Below, piece by piece: positions 1 through 7,221 of a stretch of DNA of 9,526 bases (positions are counted from its first letter, which is position 1; the number at the start of each line of letters is the position of its first letter). Position numbers and translations under genes: made by a program. The stretch is from NCBI GenBank assembly GCA_964644025.1, contig CAZXVW010000168.1:1-9526 (forward strand), read 5' to 3'. The DNA comes from CAZXVW01 sp964644025 (GTDB lineage Bacteria > Acidobacteriota > Terriglobia > Bryobacterales > Bryobacteraceae). Under the pieces are notes generated by a model. The model saw only the letters and a program-made list of their open reading frames with translations, was not told the origin of the DNA and searched no databases.

Positions 1-959
1 GGGCGCTGGAGCGGCCCGGCGTGGTCGTGCTCCATGACGCTGTCTTGCACCACTTTTTTCTGGGCGCTTTCCCGGCGACCGACTACATCGAGGAGTTTGT
101 TTACAACTATGGGGAATGGAGCCGCGAGCTGGCCCGGGAGCTCTGGGCCGGGCGCTCGCGGTCGGCGCAAGCGGAGCCGTATTTCCGGTACCCGATGTTG
201 CGGCGGATCGCCGAGACGGCACGGGCTGTGGTTGTGCACAACCCGGCCGCGGCGGCGATGGTACGGGCGCACGCGCCCGGGGCCTGCGTTATCGAGATTC
301 CCCACCTGTTTGCGCCTCCCACTCTGCCGGACGCCGCCGAAGTGACCCGGTTGCGGGCGCGCCTCGGCATCCGGCCCAGCGCTACTCTTTTCGGCGTCCT
401 CGGCTACCTGCGCGAATCGAAACGCCTGCCCTCCATCCTCCGGGCCTTTTCCCGCCTGCTCCGGACAGATCCTCGTGTGCGGCTGCTCGTCGCGGGTCAA
501 TTCGTCTCCCCGGAGCTGGAACGGAGCCTGGCCGCCCCGCTCGCGGCCCCGGGCGTGATCCGGACCGGCTACTTGCCTGAGCCGGATTGGTGGCTTTATG
601 CCTCGGCAGTGGATGTTTGCATCAACCTCCGTTACCCGGCGGCCGGGGAATCTTCCGGCATTGCCATCCGCATGATGGGCATCGGAAAAGCGGTACTCGT
701 GACGGCGGGCGCCGCGACTGCGCGATTTCCCGAAGCAGCCTGTGTGCGCGTGGAGGCGGGTCCGGCTGAAGAGGAAATGCTCGCCGAGTACATGTTCTGG
801 CTGGCGCGGTTTCCCGAAGCGCGGCGCGAGTTGGGCCGCCGCGCCCAAGCCTGCATTGCTGCCGCCCACGACGCGCGCCGCTGCGCGCGGCTCTACTGGG
901 AGACGCTTTGTGAGTCGCCCCGCTTCAGGGAATTGCCTTACCGGTCGGAAGGGGATTAG
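1..959 (+). CDS. GT4-like (GT-B fold) glycosyltransferase, 5' end outside window
   Basis: This is the C-terminal part of a glycosyltransferase that likely moves a sugar from an activated donor to a polysaccharide or lipid acceptor. The frame is open to the left edge (first full codon at 3), and the GTG at 21 lies inside a conserved-looking stretch, PGVVVLHDAVLHHFF. That stretch belongs within the N-terminal Rossmann domain of such enzymes, so the true start is upstream. The second domain follows: FGVLGYLRESKRLP (about 390-430), a YLPEPDWWLYASAVDVCINL block (570-625) and the donor-site loop AGESSGIAIRMMGIGK (about 641-690). GT4 enzymes usually have an E-x7-E motif there. Here the first Glu is present (codon 648-650) and the second position is Met, a variant I recall from some bacterial GT4 subgroups. 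TAG stop at 957-959. The aldo/keto reductase gene follows after 10 bp, so the two are probably co-transcribed. The donor and acceptor cannot be told from sequence. Confidence 0.85.
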   Translation, partial: ALERPGVVVLHDAVLHHFFLGAFPATDYIEEFVYNYGEWSRELARELWAGRSRSAQAEPYFRYPMLRRIAETARAVVVHNPAAAAMVRAHAPGACVIEIPHLFAPPTLPDAAEVTRLRARLGIRPSATLFGVLGYLRESKRLPSILRAFSRLLRTDPRVRLLVAGQFVSPELERSLAAPLAAPGVIRTGYLPEPDWWLYASAVDVCINLRYPAAGESSGIAIRMMGIGKAVLVTAGAATARFPEAACVRVEAGPAEEEMLAEYMFWLARFPEARRELGRRAQACIAAAHDARRCARLYWETLCESPRFRELPYRSEGD

Positions 960-969
960 ATAAAGAACC

Positions 970-1953
970 ATGCAATACACAAACCTCGGAACCGCCGGCG
1001 TGAAGGTTTCCCGGATCTGCCTGGGTACGATGACTTACGGCTCGCGGCAATGGCGCGAGTGGGTGCTGGAGGAAGAAGAAGGCCGTCCGTTCATCGGGCG
1101 CGCGCTCGAACTCGGCATCAACTTCTTCGACACGGCGGATATGTATTCCCTGGGTGTCAGCGAACAGATCCTCGGCCGCGCCCTGAAGCATTTCGGCCAG
1201 CCGCGTGACCGTGTGGTAATTGCTACCAAGGTGTTCTACCCCATGGGCGAGGATCCGAACCAGCGGGGCCTGTCACGGAAGCACATCCTCCACTCGATCG
1301 ATGACAGCTTGCGGCGGCTCGGGACCGATTACGTGGATCTGTACCAGATCCACCGCTTCGATTACGAGACCCCGATCGAGGAGACCCTCACGGCTTTGCA
1401 CGACGTAGTGCGAATGGGCAAGGCGCTGTATATCGGAGCATCTTCGATGTACGCCTGGCAGTTTGCCACGATGCTTCACCGGGCCGACGAGCTGGGACTG
1501 ACGCGCTTCGTTACAATGCAGAATCATTACAACCTCATCTACCGCGAGGAAGAGCGCGAGATGATTCCTCTGTGCCGTCACGAGGGCATCGGCGTGATTC
1601 CATGGAGCCCCCTGGCTCGCGGGTTCCTGGCCGGCAACCGGCGCCGCGAAGACCATGGCGAGACCGTCAGGGCGAAGACCGACAAGTACGCGCACCAGAT
1701 GTATTACCACGACTCCGATTTTGCCGTCGTCAACCGCGTGACCGAGATCGCCCGTCGCCGCGGAGTGCCGAACGCCCAGGTAGCTCTGGCGTGGCTGCTT
1801 GCCCAGCCGGGCATTACCGCGCCCATCATCGGCGCCAGTAAGATGAGGCATCTGGAAGATGCTGTTGCCGCGTTGGATCTCAAGCTCGATCAAGCGGAAC
1901 TGGTGGCACTCGCCGAACCGTACCAGCCACACCCTGTACTGGGTCACCAGTGA
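970..1953 (+). CDS. Aldo/keto reductase (NADPH-dependent oxidoreductase)
   Basis: A 327-residue soluble TIM-barrel oxidoreductase, of normal length for the family, expected to reduce an aldehyde or ketone (or oxidise the alcohol) with NADPH. The catalytic tetrad is complete: Asp54 and Tyr59 in the FFDTADMYS segment, Lys87 in VVIATKVF and His128 in LYQIHRFD. The signature LRRLGTDYVDLYQIHR is intact. IPWSPLARGFLAG and the C-terminal IIGASKM segment form the usual cofactor-binding part. An acidic insert after strand 1 (about residues 26-42, WREWVLEEEEGRPF) matches the subgroup often called yeast AAD/Csh1-like or Kv-beta-like. The ATG at 970 is preceded by GGAAGGGG at 947-954 (rather distant) and by AAAGAA at 962-967. 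It lies 10 bp after the glycosyltransferase stop and is probably in the same transcript. The physiological substrate is unknown. Confidence 0.95.
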   Translation: MQYTNLGTAGVKVSRICLGTMTYGSRQWREWVLEEEEGRPFIGRALELGINFFDTADMYSLGVSEQILGRALKHFGQPRDRVVIATKVFYPMGEDPNQRGLSRKHILHSIDDSLRRLGTDYVDLYQIHRFDYETPIEETLTALHDVVRMGKALYIGASSMYAWQFATMLHRADELGLTRFVTMQNHYNLIYREEEREMIPLCRHEGIGVIPWSPLARGFLAGNRRREDHGETVRAKTDKYAHQMYYHDSDFAVVNRVTEIARRRGVPNAQVALAWLLAQPGITAPIIGASKMRHLEDAVAALDLKLDQAELVALAEPYQPHPVLGHQ

Positions 1954-2010
1954 AGGTCCCGCCGGCCCGTGGCCGTCGCCATCCGGGAATCGCTCTTCTG
2001 TCCCGGCAGT

Positions 2011-2016
2011 TACAAT
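2011..2016 (+). promoter_or_regulatory. Candidate -10 element for glnS
   Basis: TACAAT, five of six matches to TATAAT, in an otherwise G+C-rich stretch, about 135 bp before the glnS start. No good -35 is visible 16-18 bp upstream and there is no TG extension. The same hexamer occurs at the presumed promoter of the - strand operon (9415-9420), which supports a shared -10 preference in this genome. This is a prediction by eye only. Confidence 0.35.
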
Positions 2017-2047
2017 AGGAAGGGTGTGCCGGTCGCACGTCGCGTGG

Positions 2048-2059
2048 CTGGCGCGCCAG
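2048..2059. repeat. 12-bp perfect palindrome CTGGCGCGCCAG in the glnS leader
   Basis: CTGGCGCGCCAG is a perfect inverted repeat followed by a run of A on the + strand. It would lie about 25-37 nt into a transcript from the candidate -10 at 2011. It could be an operator or a small RNA hairpin. The flanking A-run rather than a T-run means it is not a + strand terminator. A chance palindrome is quite possible at this G+C content. Confidence 0.3.
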
Positions 2060-2150
2060 AAAAAACGGATGCGGGCCGTGAGGCCCCCGGGGCCCCGCCG
2101 CGAGGATTCCTGCGGTGTTCGCGGTAATCGGGATGCCCCTCCCTGACTGA

Positions 2151-3983
2151 ATGCCTGACCCCGAGGGAGAGAACTTGAAACCGGCAAATCCTGACCGGAC
2201 CGATGAAACCCTGAAGCAGACTGGCGGCCCCGGCCCGGTTCAAGCAACGCCCGGCGCGCGGCAGCCGGCCGCTGAAAATGCCACCGCGCCCGCCGGCGCA
2301 AAGAGCGGTCCCACGAATTTTATCCGTGAGATTATCCGTCAGGACCTGGCGTCCAACAAGTACGACTACATCCGGACCCGCTTCCCCCCGGAGCCAAACG
2401 GCTACCTGCACATCGGCCACGCCAAGTCCATTTGTCTGAACTTCGGCCTGGCGGCCGAGTTCGGCGGCACCTGCAACTTGCGGTTCGACGACACGAACCC
2501 CTGCAAGGAAGAGCCCGAGTACGTCAACTCCATCATGGAAGATGTCCGCTGGCTCGGCTTCGACTGGGAGGACCGGCTTTACTACGCCTCGGACTACTTC
2601 GAGCAGCTTTACCAGTGGGCTGTTCAACTCATCAAGGCGGGCAAAGCTTACGTCTGTGATCTGACCCCTGAGCAAATCCGGCAATACCGCGGCACTTTGA
2701 CTGAACCCGGTGTCGAGAGTCCCTGGCGCAACCGCTCGGTCGAGGAGAACCTGGATCTGTTCCAACGGATGCGGGCCGGCGAGTTTCCCGACGGTTCCCG
2801 TACCCTCCGCGCCAAGATCGACATGGCCTCGCCGAACCTGAACATGCGGGACCCGGTGATGTACCGCATCCTCCACGCCACCCACCACCGGACCGGCGAC
2901 AAGTGGTGCATCTACCCGATGTACGACTTCGCCCACGGCCAGTCGGATTCGATCGAGCGGATCACCCATTCCATCTGCACCCTGGAATTTGCCGACCACC
3001 GCCCGCTGTACGACTGGTTCATCGAGCAGTTGGGTATCTTTCCCTCCCGGCAGTACGAGTTCGCGCGGCTCAACCTGACCTACACCGTTCTGAGCAAGCG
3101 GAAACTTCTCACGCTGGTTCAAGACGGGCACGTGCGCGGCTGGGACGACCCCCGCATGCCCACGATCTGCGGGCTCCGCCGCCGCGGGTACACTCCGGAG
3201 GCGATCCGCAATTTCTGTGACCGTATCGGCGTCGCCCGGACTGACGGCGTGATCGAGCTTTCCCTGCTCGAGCACTTCGTGCGGGAAGATTTGAACAAGC
3301 GGGCGCCCCGCGCCATGGCCGTGTTGCGGCCGCTCCGAGTGGTGATTGACAACTATCCCGACGGCCTCACCGAGGAAATGGAAGCGGTCAACAATCCGGA
3401 GGACGCCAGCATGGGGACCCGGAAGGTCCCCTTTTCCCGGGTGCTGTACATCGAACGCGATGATTTTCGCGAGGACCCGCCCCGGAAGTATTACCGGCTG
3501 GCCCCGGGGCGCGAGGTCCGGCTGCGGTACGCCTATTTCATCACCTGCACCGGCGTCGTCAAGGACGATAACGGTGAAATCGTCGAACTCCACTGCACCT
3601 ACGATCCGGCGACCCGGGGAGGCGATGCTCCCGATGGGCGAAAAGTGAAGTCGACCATGCATTGGGTGTCGGCCACCCATGCCGTCGACGCCGAAGTCCG
3701 CTTGTACGATACCCTATTTACGCGGAAGAATCCCAATGATGAGAGCGAGGGTCTGGATTTCACGGCCTATGTCAACCCGAACTCGCTCGAAATACTGACC
3801 GGCTGCAAGCTGGAGCCCGGCTTGCGGACAGCGGCCGTTGGCGCCCGTTACCAGTTTGAAAGGTTGGGCTATTTCTGCGTCGATCCGGACTCAACCCCGG
3901 AAGCGCTGGTCTTTAACCGGACCGTGCCGCTGCGGGACACCTGGGCGAAGATCGAGAAAGCCCGGAAACAGAAAGGTGCGTAA
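2151..3983 (+). CDS. glnS: Glutaminyl-tRNA synthetase
   Basis: Charges tRNA(Gln) with glutamine in the cytoplasm (class I aminoacyl-tRNA synthetase). Residues 53-70 begin the conserved part (PTNFIREIIRQDLASNK), then RFPPEPNGYLHIGHAKS with the HIGH motif at 87-90. RFDDTNP, CIYPMYDFAHG, THSICTLEF and the KMSKS counterpart VLSKR at 313-317 follow; these are hallmarks of GlnRS rather than GluRS. The C-terminal half (GRKVKSTMHWVSATHA, ending in FNRTVPLRDTWAKIEK) is the complete anticodon-binding beta-barrel region. At 610 residues it is longer than E. coli GlnRS (about 554), mainly because of about 50 Pro/Ala/Gly/Thr-rich residues before the core. The ATG at 2151 has no clear ribosome-binding site. 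An in-frame TTG at 2175 follows GAGGGAGAG (2161-2169) and could be the true start. No other in-frame ATG precedes the core. It is probably transcribed from its own promoter. Confidence 0.97.
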   Translation: MPDPEGENLKPANPDRTDETLKQTGGPGPVQATPGARQPAAENATAPAGAKSGPTNFIREIIRQDLASNKYDYIRTRFPPEPNGYLHIGHAKSICLNFGLAAEFGGTCNLRFDDTNPCKEEPEYVNSIMEDVRWLGFDWEDRLYYASDYFEQLYQWAVQLIKAGKAYVCDLTPEQIRQYRGTLTEPGVESPWRNRSVEENLDLFQRMRAGEFPDGSRTLRAKIDMASPNLNMRDPVMYRILHATHHRTGDKWCIYPMYDFAHGQSDSIERITHSICTLEFADHRPLYDWFIEQLGIFPSRQYEFARLNLTYTVLSKRKLLTLVQDGHVRGWDDPRMPTICGLRRRGYTPEAIRNFCDRIGVARTDGVIELSLLEHFVREDLNKRAPRAMAVLRPLRVVIDNYPDGLTEEMEAVNNPEDASMGTRKVPFSRVLYIERDDFREDPPRKYYRLAPGREVRLRYAYFITCTGVVKDDNGEIVELHCTYDPATRGGDAPDGRKVKSTMHWVSATHAVDAEVRLYDTLFTRKNPNDESEGLDFTAYVNPNSLEILTGCKLEPGLRTAAVGARYQFERLGYFCVDPDSTPEALVFNRTVPLRDTWAKIEKARKQKGA

Positions 3984-4067
3984 GATAGTCCGAGAGGTTG
4001 CGCCGCGCTTCTTCAGCGGGACCGGGCGAAGCAAACCGCGGCCCTTTGAGCACGGATCACAGATCGC

Positions 4068-5645
4068 ATGATTATTCTCGGAATCGGTGGAATTTTGAAC
4101 GACGCCGCCTGCGCGGTTCTCAAGGACGGCGATCTCGCCGCGGCCGTCGAACAACGCAAGATCATTCGCTCCCGACGTCTGGGCCAGTTGCCCCTGGAAT
4201 CGATTGCCGCCTGTCTGAAACTGGCTGACGTTGCTCCCCGCCAAGTGGATTGCGTCGCGCTGGCACGCCCGCTGGCCGCCGGTCCGGAAGGGCGCCTGCA
4301 CCTGGAGTTGCGGGCCGAGTTTCCCAACAGTCGCGTCGTGTTGGTTGAACACCAGGCCGCCCACGCCGCCTCGGCTTTCTACGCGTCGCCCTTCGAGGAA
4401 GCTACCATCCTGACGCTGGACTGCACGGGGGATGTTCGCTGTGGCGCCCGTTGGATCGGTTCCGGCAACTGGCTGCAGATCGAGAAGGAATTGTATTACC
4501 CGGACTCGCTCGGGGACCTCTACGGCCGCGTCACCGAGTTGCTGGGTTTCGAGCCTCGAGCCGACGAGCATAAGGTTCAATGGCTCTCAGCTTCGGGCGA
4601 CGAACGCTTCCAGGACCTGTTTCTTGACATCCTTTCATTCCGCGAGGGTGACTGGCCCCGGATCGAACGCTCCTACTTCGACGGCGACCGCCTCAGCGCC
4701 GGCGGCTTCAGCGCCCGCTTCTACGAACGCCTGGGCCTGGCCGACGGGGCCCCGGTCCCGGAAAGACTGCGGCCGGCAGTGGCCGCGGGACTGCAGCACG
4801 CCATCGAGCGCGCGGTGATTGAAATGGCGGGCAAGGGCGAGAATCTCTGTCTGGCCGGCGGCCTGCTGTTCAATGCCCTGCTGGTGGCCGCCCTGGAAGA
4901 GTCCTCCCGGTGGAAGAACGTTTTCGTCCAGCCGGCGGCCGGCAACGCCGGCACTGCCCTCGGCGCCTGCTTCTACGCCTGGCACAATATTTTCCACCGG
5001 ACCACGCGGACAGGCATCAAGGATCTCTGCCTCGGCCCGGGCTTTTCCCCCGAGGAAACCAAGCAGGTGCTGGAGAATTGCAAGCTCCGGTTCCGCTACC
5101 TGATGACCACCGGGGAGCTGATCGACGAGGCCGTCGAGCAGATCCAAAACGATCGAATCATCGCCTGGATGCACGGGCGCATGGAGTTCGGCCCGCGGGC
5201 GCTGGGCAACCGCAGCATCCTGGCTTCCCCGCTGAATCCTTATTCCACCGAAAACCTGAATACCTACATCAAGCACCGCGAGAAGTTCCGCAAGTTCGCC
5301 GCCTCGGTCCCGGCCGAACTCGCTTCCGAGTACTTCCACGTTGGCCCGAACGCCCGCTTCCTGGCCACCGTCGGCCGCGTCAAGCCGGAGCACCGGAAGA
5401 CGCTCGCCAGCGCCGTACTCGGCCAGGACCGCATCCGCGTTCACGCTGTCCGCCGCGAGGACAACCCGCTCTACTGGAGCCTGCTGCATGCCTTCGGCCG
5501 GAAGACGGGCCTGCCGATTCTTTACAATACGTCGTTCAACCTGTTCGGAGACCCGTTGGTCTGCACGCCCCGGGATGCCGTGCGCAGTTTCTATTCCTCC
5601 GGCATCGACGCCATGTTCGTGGGGCATTTCTTCCTGGAAAAGTGA
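4068..5645 (+). CDS. Carbamoyltransferase, NodU/CmcH/TobZ family
   Basis: A 525-residue member of the family that transfers a carbamoyl group from carbamoyl phosphate, via carbamoyl-adenylate, to a hydroxyl of a sugar or natural product. The N-terminal ASKHA/Kae1-like domain has the metal-site motif HQAAH (His95, His99) and an LDCTGD segment (Asp118, Asp121). It continues with EHKVQWLSASGD (about 167-178) and LCLAGGLLFNALL. The C-terminal domain has the family signature MHGRMEFGPRALGNRSIL (368-385) and YNTSFNLFGDPLVCTPRDAV near the end. Two usual residues differ: Asn11 stands where HDS(A)A normally has His, and Asn293 (PAAGNAGTALGA) stands where the family and Kae1 normally have a metal-binding Asp. 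These comparisons are from memory. The gene starts 84 bp after glnS without a clear ribosome-binding site. It ends 6 bp from the stop of the opposing GT2 gene, whose product or lipid partner may be its substrate. Family assignment is firm; activity is less sure. Confidence 0.92.
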   Translation: MIILGIGGILNDAACAVLKDGDLAAAVEQRKIIRSRRLGQLPLESIAACLKLADVAPRQVDCVALARPLAAGPEGRLHLELRAEFPNSRVVLVEHQAAHAASAFYASPFEEATILTLDCTGDVRCGARWIGSGNWLQIEKELYYPDSLGDLYGRVTELLGFEPRADEHKVQWLSASGDERFQDLFLDILSFREGDWPRIERSYFDGDRLSAGGFSARFYERLGLADGAPVPERLRPAVAAGLQHAIERAVIEMAGKGENLCLAGGLLFNALLVAALEESSRWKNVFVQPAAGNAGTALGACFYAWHNIFHRTTRTGIKDLCLGPGFSPEETKQVLENCKLRFRYLMTTGELIDEAVEQIQNDRIIAWMHGRMEFGPRALGNRSILASPLNPYSTENLNTYIKHREKFRKFAASVPAELASEYFHVGPNARFLATVGRVKPEHRKTLASAVLGQDRIRVHAVRREDNPLYWSLLHAFGRKTGLPILYNTSFNLFGDPLVCTPRDAVRSFYSSGIDAMFVGHFFLEK

Positions 5646-5656
5646 TTCCCGTCACT
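5641..5656. repeat. Short inverted repeat covering both convergent stop codons
   Basis: AGTGA-TTCCCG-TCACT forms a 5-bp stem with a 6-base loop. It includes the carbamoyltransferase TGA (5643-5645) and the GT2 TGA on the other strand (5652-5654). The stem is short and lacks T-runs, so it is at best a weak bidirectional termination or processing site. It may simply follow from two stop codons facing each other. Confidence 0.25.
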
Positions 5657-7040
5657 CGCCGGGTGGGCTGGCGCGTCCGGGCTCGTGCTCCAGCGCCGCG
5701 CTGCCTGTCGCCCGCCCGGCTGTCCGTTTCCCGTGTAGCCTTCCCGTCCTCCAGAAATAGCGCGCCGTACCGGCGAGAAACGATACCCCGTTGTAGAAGT
5801 GGTACAGCAGGTGGAACGGGATAGCCGCCAGTGCGAAGAGCCGGCCCCGTTTCTCGGCGAGGAAAAGATAGAACTGCGTGTTCAGCAGCACTACCACGAA
5901 CAGCACCACAATGACGCTGAACACGAAGCGATGGTAAGGAATGTAGAAGAACTTGAACATCGCCAGGGCGGCCATCGATACGATGACGATGAAGATCAGG
6001 TAGGACCAGCGGGGGGACCGGTATTCGTAACGGTGGCGGACCAGTAGCAGCCCGTAACCCAGCAGCAGGGGCGGGATCAAAACGATATGGTCGTTGGCCC
6101 ACGCCCCGGCTACGATCGCCAGGACGATCAGCGTGGTCCAGATCAGGCCGGTCCTCTTCTCCCGGCTCTCGGTGAATTCCACCCAGTACCGCCCCAGCAC
6201 CAGGAAGAGAATGGCGAACAGCGGGGTCAGAAAAAACCCCCGCCAGTAAATGGCGGCGAACAACGACATCCCGAAAAGCAGGAAAACCAGAGCCACGCTG
6301 ATCCGCTGGCTCAGATGGAGATTCAGGTCGTTCGGCATGTGCCGGTCGCGGTAAATCAGTTCCGTCCACGGGATTCCGCGGTCGAGGATGTCCGTCTTGA
6401 GTAAGCTCCAGAAGCTCCAGTGCTTGAGGTGCGTTACCTGGACCGTCCGATCCAGCACGATCTTCCGCCCCGCTGCGTGAAGCCGGTAGCCCAGCTCGAT
6501 GTCTTCAATCGACGGCCGCACAAAGCTCTCGTCGAACCCCCCGGCAGCCTCGAAGACGGACTTTCGAATGGCGCCGCAACCGCTCCAGAACGTGCCGGCC
6601 TGTTGCCGGGCCGTCTGGTGGACGAAGCTGTGCATCAGGTTCTTGTACTGAGAAATGAAATCCGGAGAATCCGGTGAATCATCGTAGGAGCCGATGAGGG
6701 CGTCGAGTTCGGGGTCCGCGGCGAAAGCATGGGCTACCCGCTCCAGCGTGTCGGGGTGCACCCGGACGTCGGCGTCCAGAAACAACAGCAGTTCCCCGCG
6801 GGCGTGCTTCGCCCCCAGGTTTCGCGCTCGCGCCGGGCCGGAGCGGCGGCCAGTGGAGATCACCGTGGCGCCAAGTTCCCGGGCGACACCGGCCGAGGCA
6901 TCCGCAGAGCAGTCATCCACCACGATACATTCCGCCGGGCGGTACGACGATGCCTGTAATCCCCGCAGGCACTCCCGAAGCTGTTCCCCGGCGTTGTAAA
7001 CGGGGATGATCACCGTAATCGATGGCGCGCCCAAGCTCAC
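5652..7040 (-). CDS. Membrane-bound family 2 glycosyltransferase
   Basis: A 462-residue enzyme with a cytoplasmic GT-A catalytic domain (about 1-235) and a C-terminal membrane domain. The catalytic part starts with ITVIIPVYNAGEQL, then the nucleotide-binding VDDCS (Asp42, Asp43), LFLDADVRV with the DxD-type metal motif (89-91) and SIEDIELGYRLHAAG with the probable catalytic-base region (Glu179, Asp180). THLKHWSFWSLLKTDILDRGIPW (204-225) is typical of a bacterial GT2 subgroup. About six hydrophobic segments follow, near 247-284 (likely two), 299-316, 318-336, 345-365 and 372-394, with another near 402-425; the tail is basic and polar. No QxxRW motif is seen, so it is probably non-processive, unlike chitin synthase or NodC. 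The acceptor is likely a membrane lipid. The start is GTG (7038-7040), preceded by AAAGCAG; no in-frame ATG lies nearby. It is last in the - strand gene series, 181 bp after the ketosynthase, and may be transcribed with it. Confidence 0.88.
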   Translation of the reverse strand: MSLGAPSITVIIPVYNAGEQLRECLRGLQASSYRPAECIVVDDCSADASAGVARELGATVISTGRRSGPARARNLGAKHARGELLLFLDADVRVHPDTLERVAHAFAADPELDALIGSYDDSPDSPDFISQYKNLMHSFVHQTARQQAGTFWSGCGAIRKSVFEAAGGFDESFVRPSIEDIELGYRLHAAGRKIVLDRTVQVTHLKHWSFWSLLKTDILDRGIPWTELIYRDRHMPNDLNLHLSQRISVALVFLLFGMSLFAAIYWRGFFLTPLFAILFLVLGRYWVEFTESREKRTGLIWTTLIVLAIVAGAWANDHIVLIPPLLLGYGLLLVRHRYEYRSPRWSYLIFIVIVSMAALAMFKFFYIPYHRFVFSVIVVLFVVVLLNTQFYLFLAEKRGRLFALAAIPFHLLYHFYNGVSFLAGTARYFWRTGRLHGKRTAGRATGSAALEHEPGRASPPGE

Positions 7041-7221
7041 CTGCTTTGCATCCGGAATGCTGGGGCAACCAGCAACGTCAGCCCCAGCCTCGACCGGCCG
7101 CCCTGTTCCGGTCCAGGCAATCCAAAAGAAAGGATACCAGCACCTTCAGCCAGGTTGGTAGCCGGGCGGGATCCGGTTTCCGGTTGACATCGCCAGTTTA
7201 TCCGGATCGGTGCCTGCCCGG
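7041..7221 (-). other. Gap between ketosynthase and GT2 genes
   Basis: This 181-bp gap is the longest in the - strand series. I see no TACAAT-like -10, terminator or repeat in it. A 63-codon frame (TTG at 7228, TGA at 7037-7039) fills it exactly. It begins inside the ketosynthase end and its stop overlaps the GT2 GTG (GTGA). Its third-position G+C (about 63% by hand count) is lower than in the neighbours, it begins with TTG, and its predicted product resembles nothing I know. I therefore do not call it a gene with confidence. Confidence 0.35.

Larger units (their letters stand above)
1954..2150. other. Intergenic region and glnS leader
   Basis: These 197 bp between the reductase and glnS contain no convincing gene. 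They hold a candidate -10 (TACAAT, 2011-2016), a 12-bp palindrome (2048-2059), a second G+C-only inverted repeat (2082-2094) and a five-codon reading frame (ATG at 2133, TGA at 2148-2150) ending directly against the glnS ATG. No T-box-like or riboswitch-like structure and no terminator with a T-run was found. Confidence 0.5.

Noticed and set aside
2082..2094. GGCCCC-C-GGGGCC inverted repeat as a terminator before glnS
   Set aside because: There is no loop and no T-run; a chance repeat in very G+C-rich DNA is more likely.
1954..2150. T-box riboswitch upstream of glnS
   Set aside because: No T-box consensus, specifier stem or terminator/antiterminator pair is visible, and the leader is shorter than a typical T-box leader.
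1273..2301. Open frame of 342 codons on the - strand opposite the reductase and glnS start
   Set aside because: The + strand genes explain the sequence; the antisense product resembles no family.
2010..3680. Long open frame (556 codons) on the - strand opposite glnS
   Set aside because: glnS on the + strand is an unmistakable, full-length enzyme. The antisense frame has no recognisable motif and is expected from G+C-rich codon bias.
3984..4067. Rho-independent terminator after glnS
   Set aside because: GCTTC and GAAGC can pair across a 16-base loop, but the stem is short and no T-run follows.
5652..7040. Calling the GT2 a NodC or chitin synthase
   Set aside because: The QxxRW motif is not visible, and the THLKHWSFWSLLKTDILDRG region fits a different GT2 subgroup.
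7184..7189. TTGACA on the + strand as a -35 element
   Set aside because: No -10-like hexamer at the right spacing, and no + strand gene follows.
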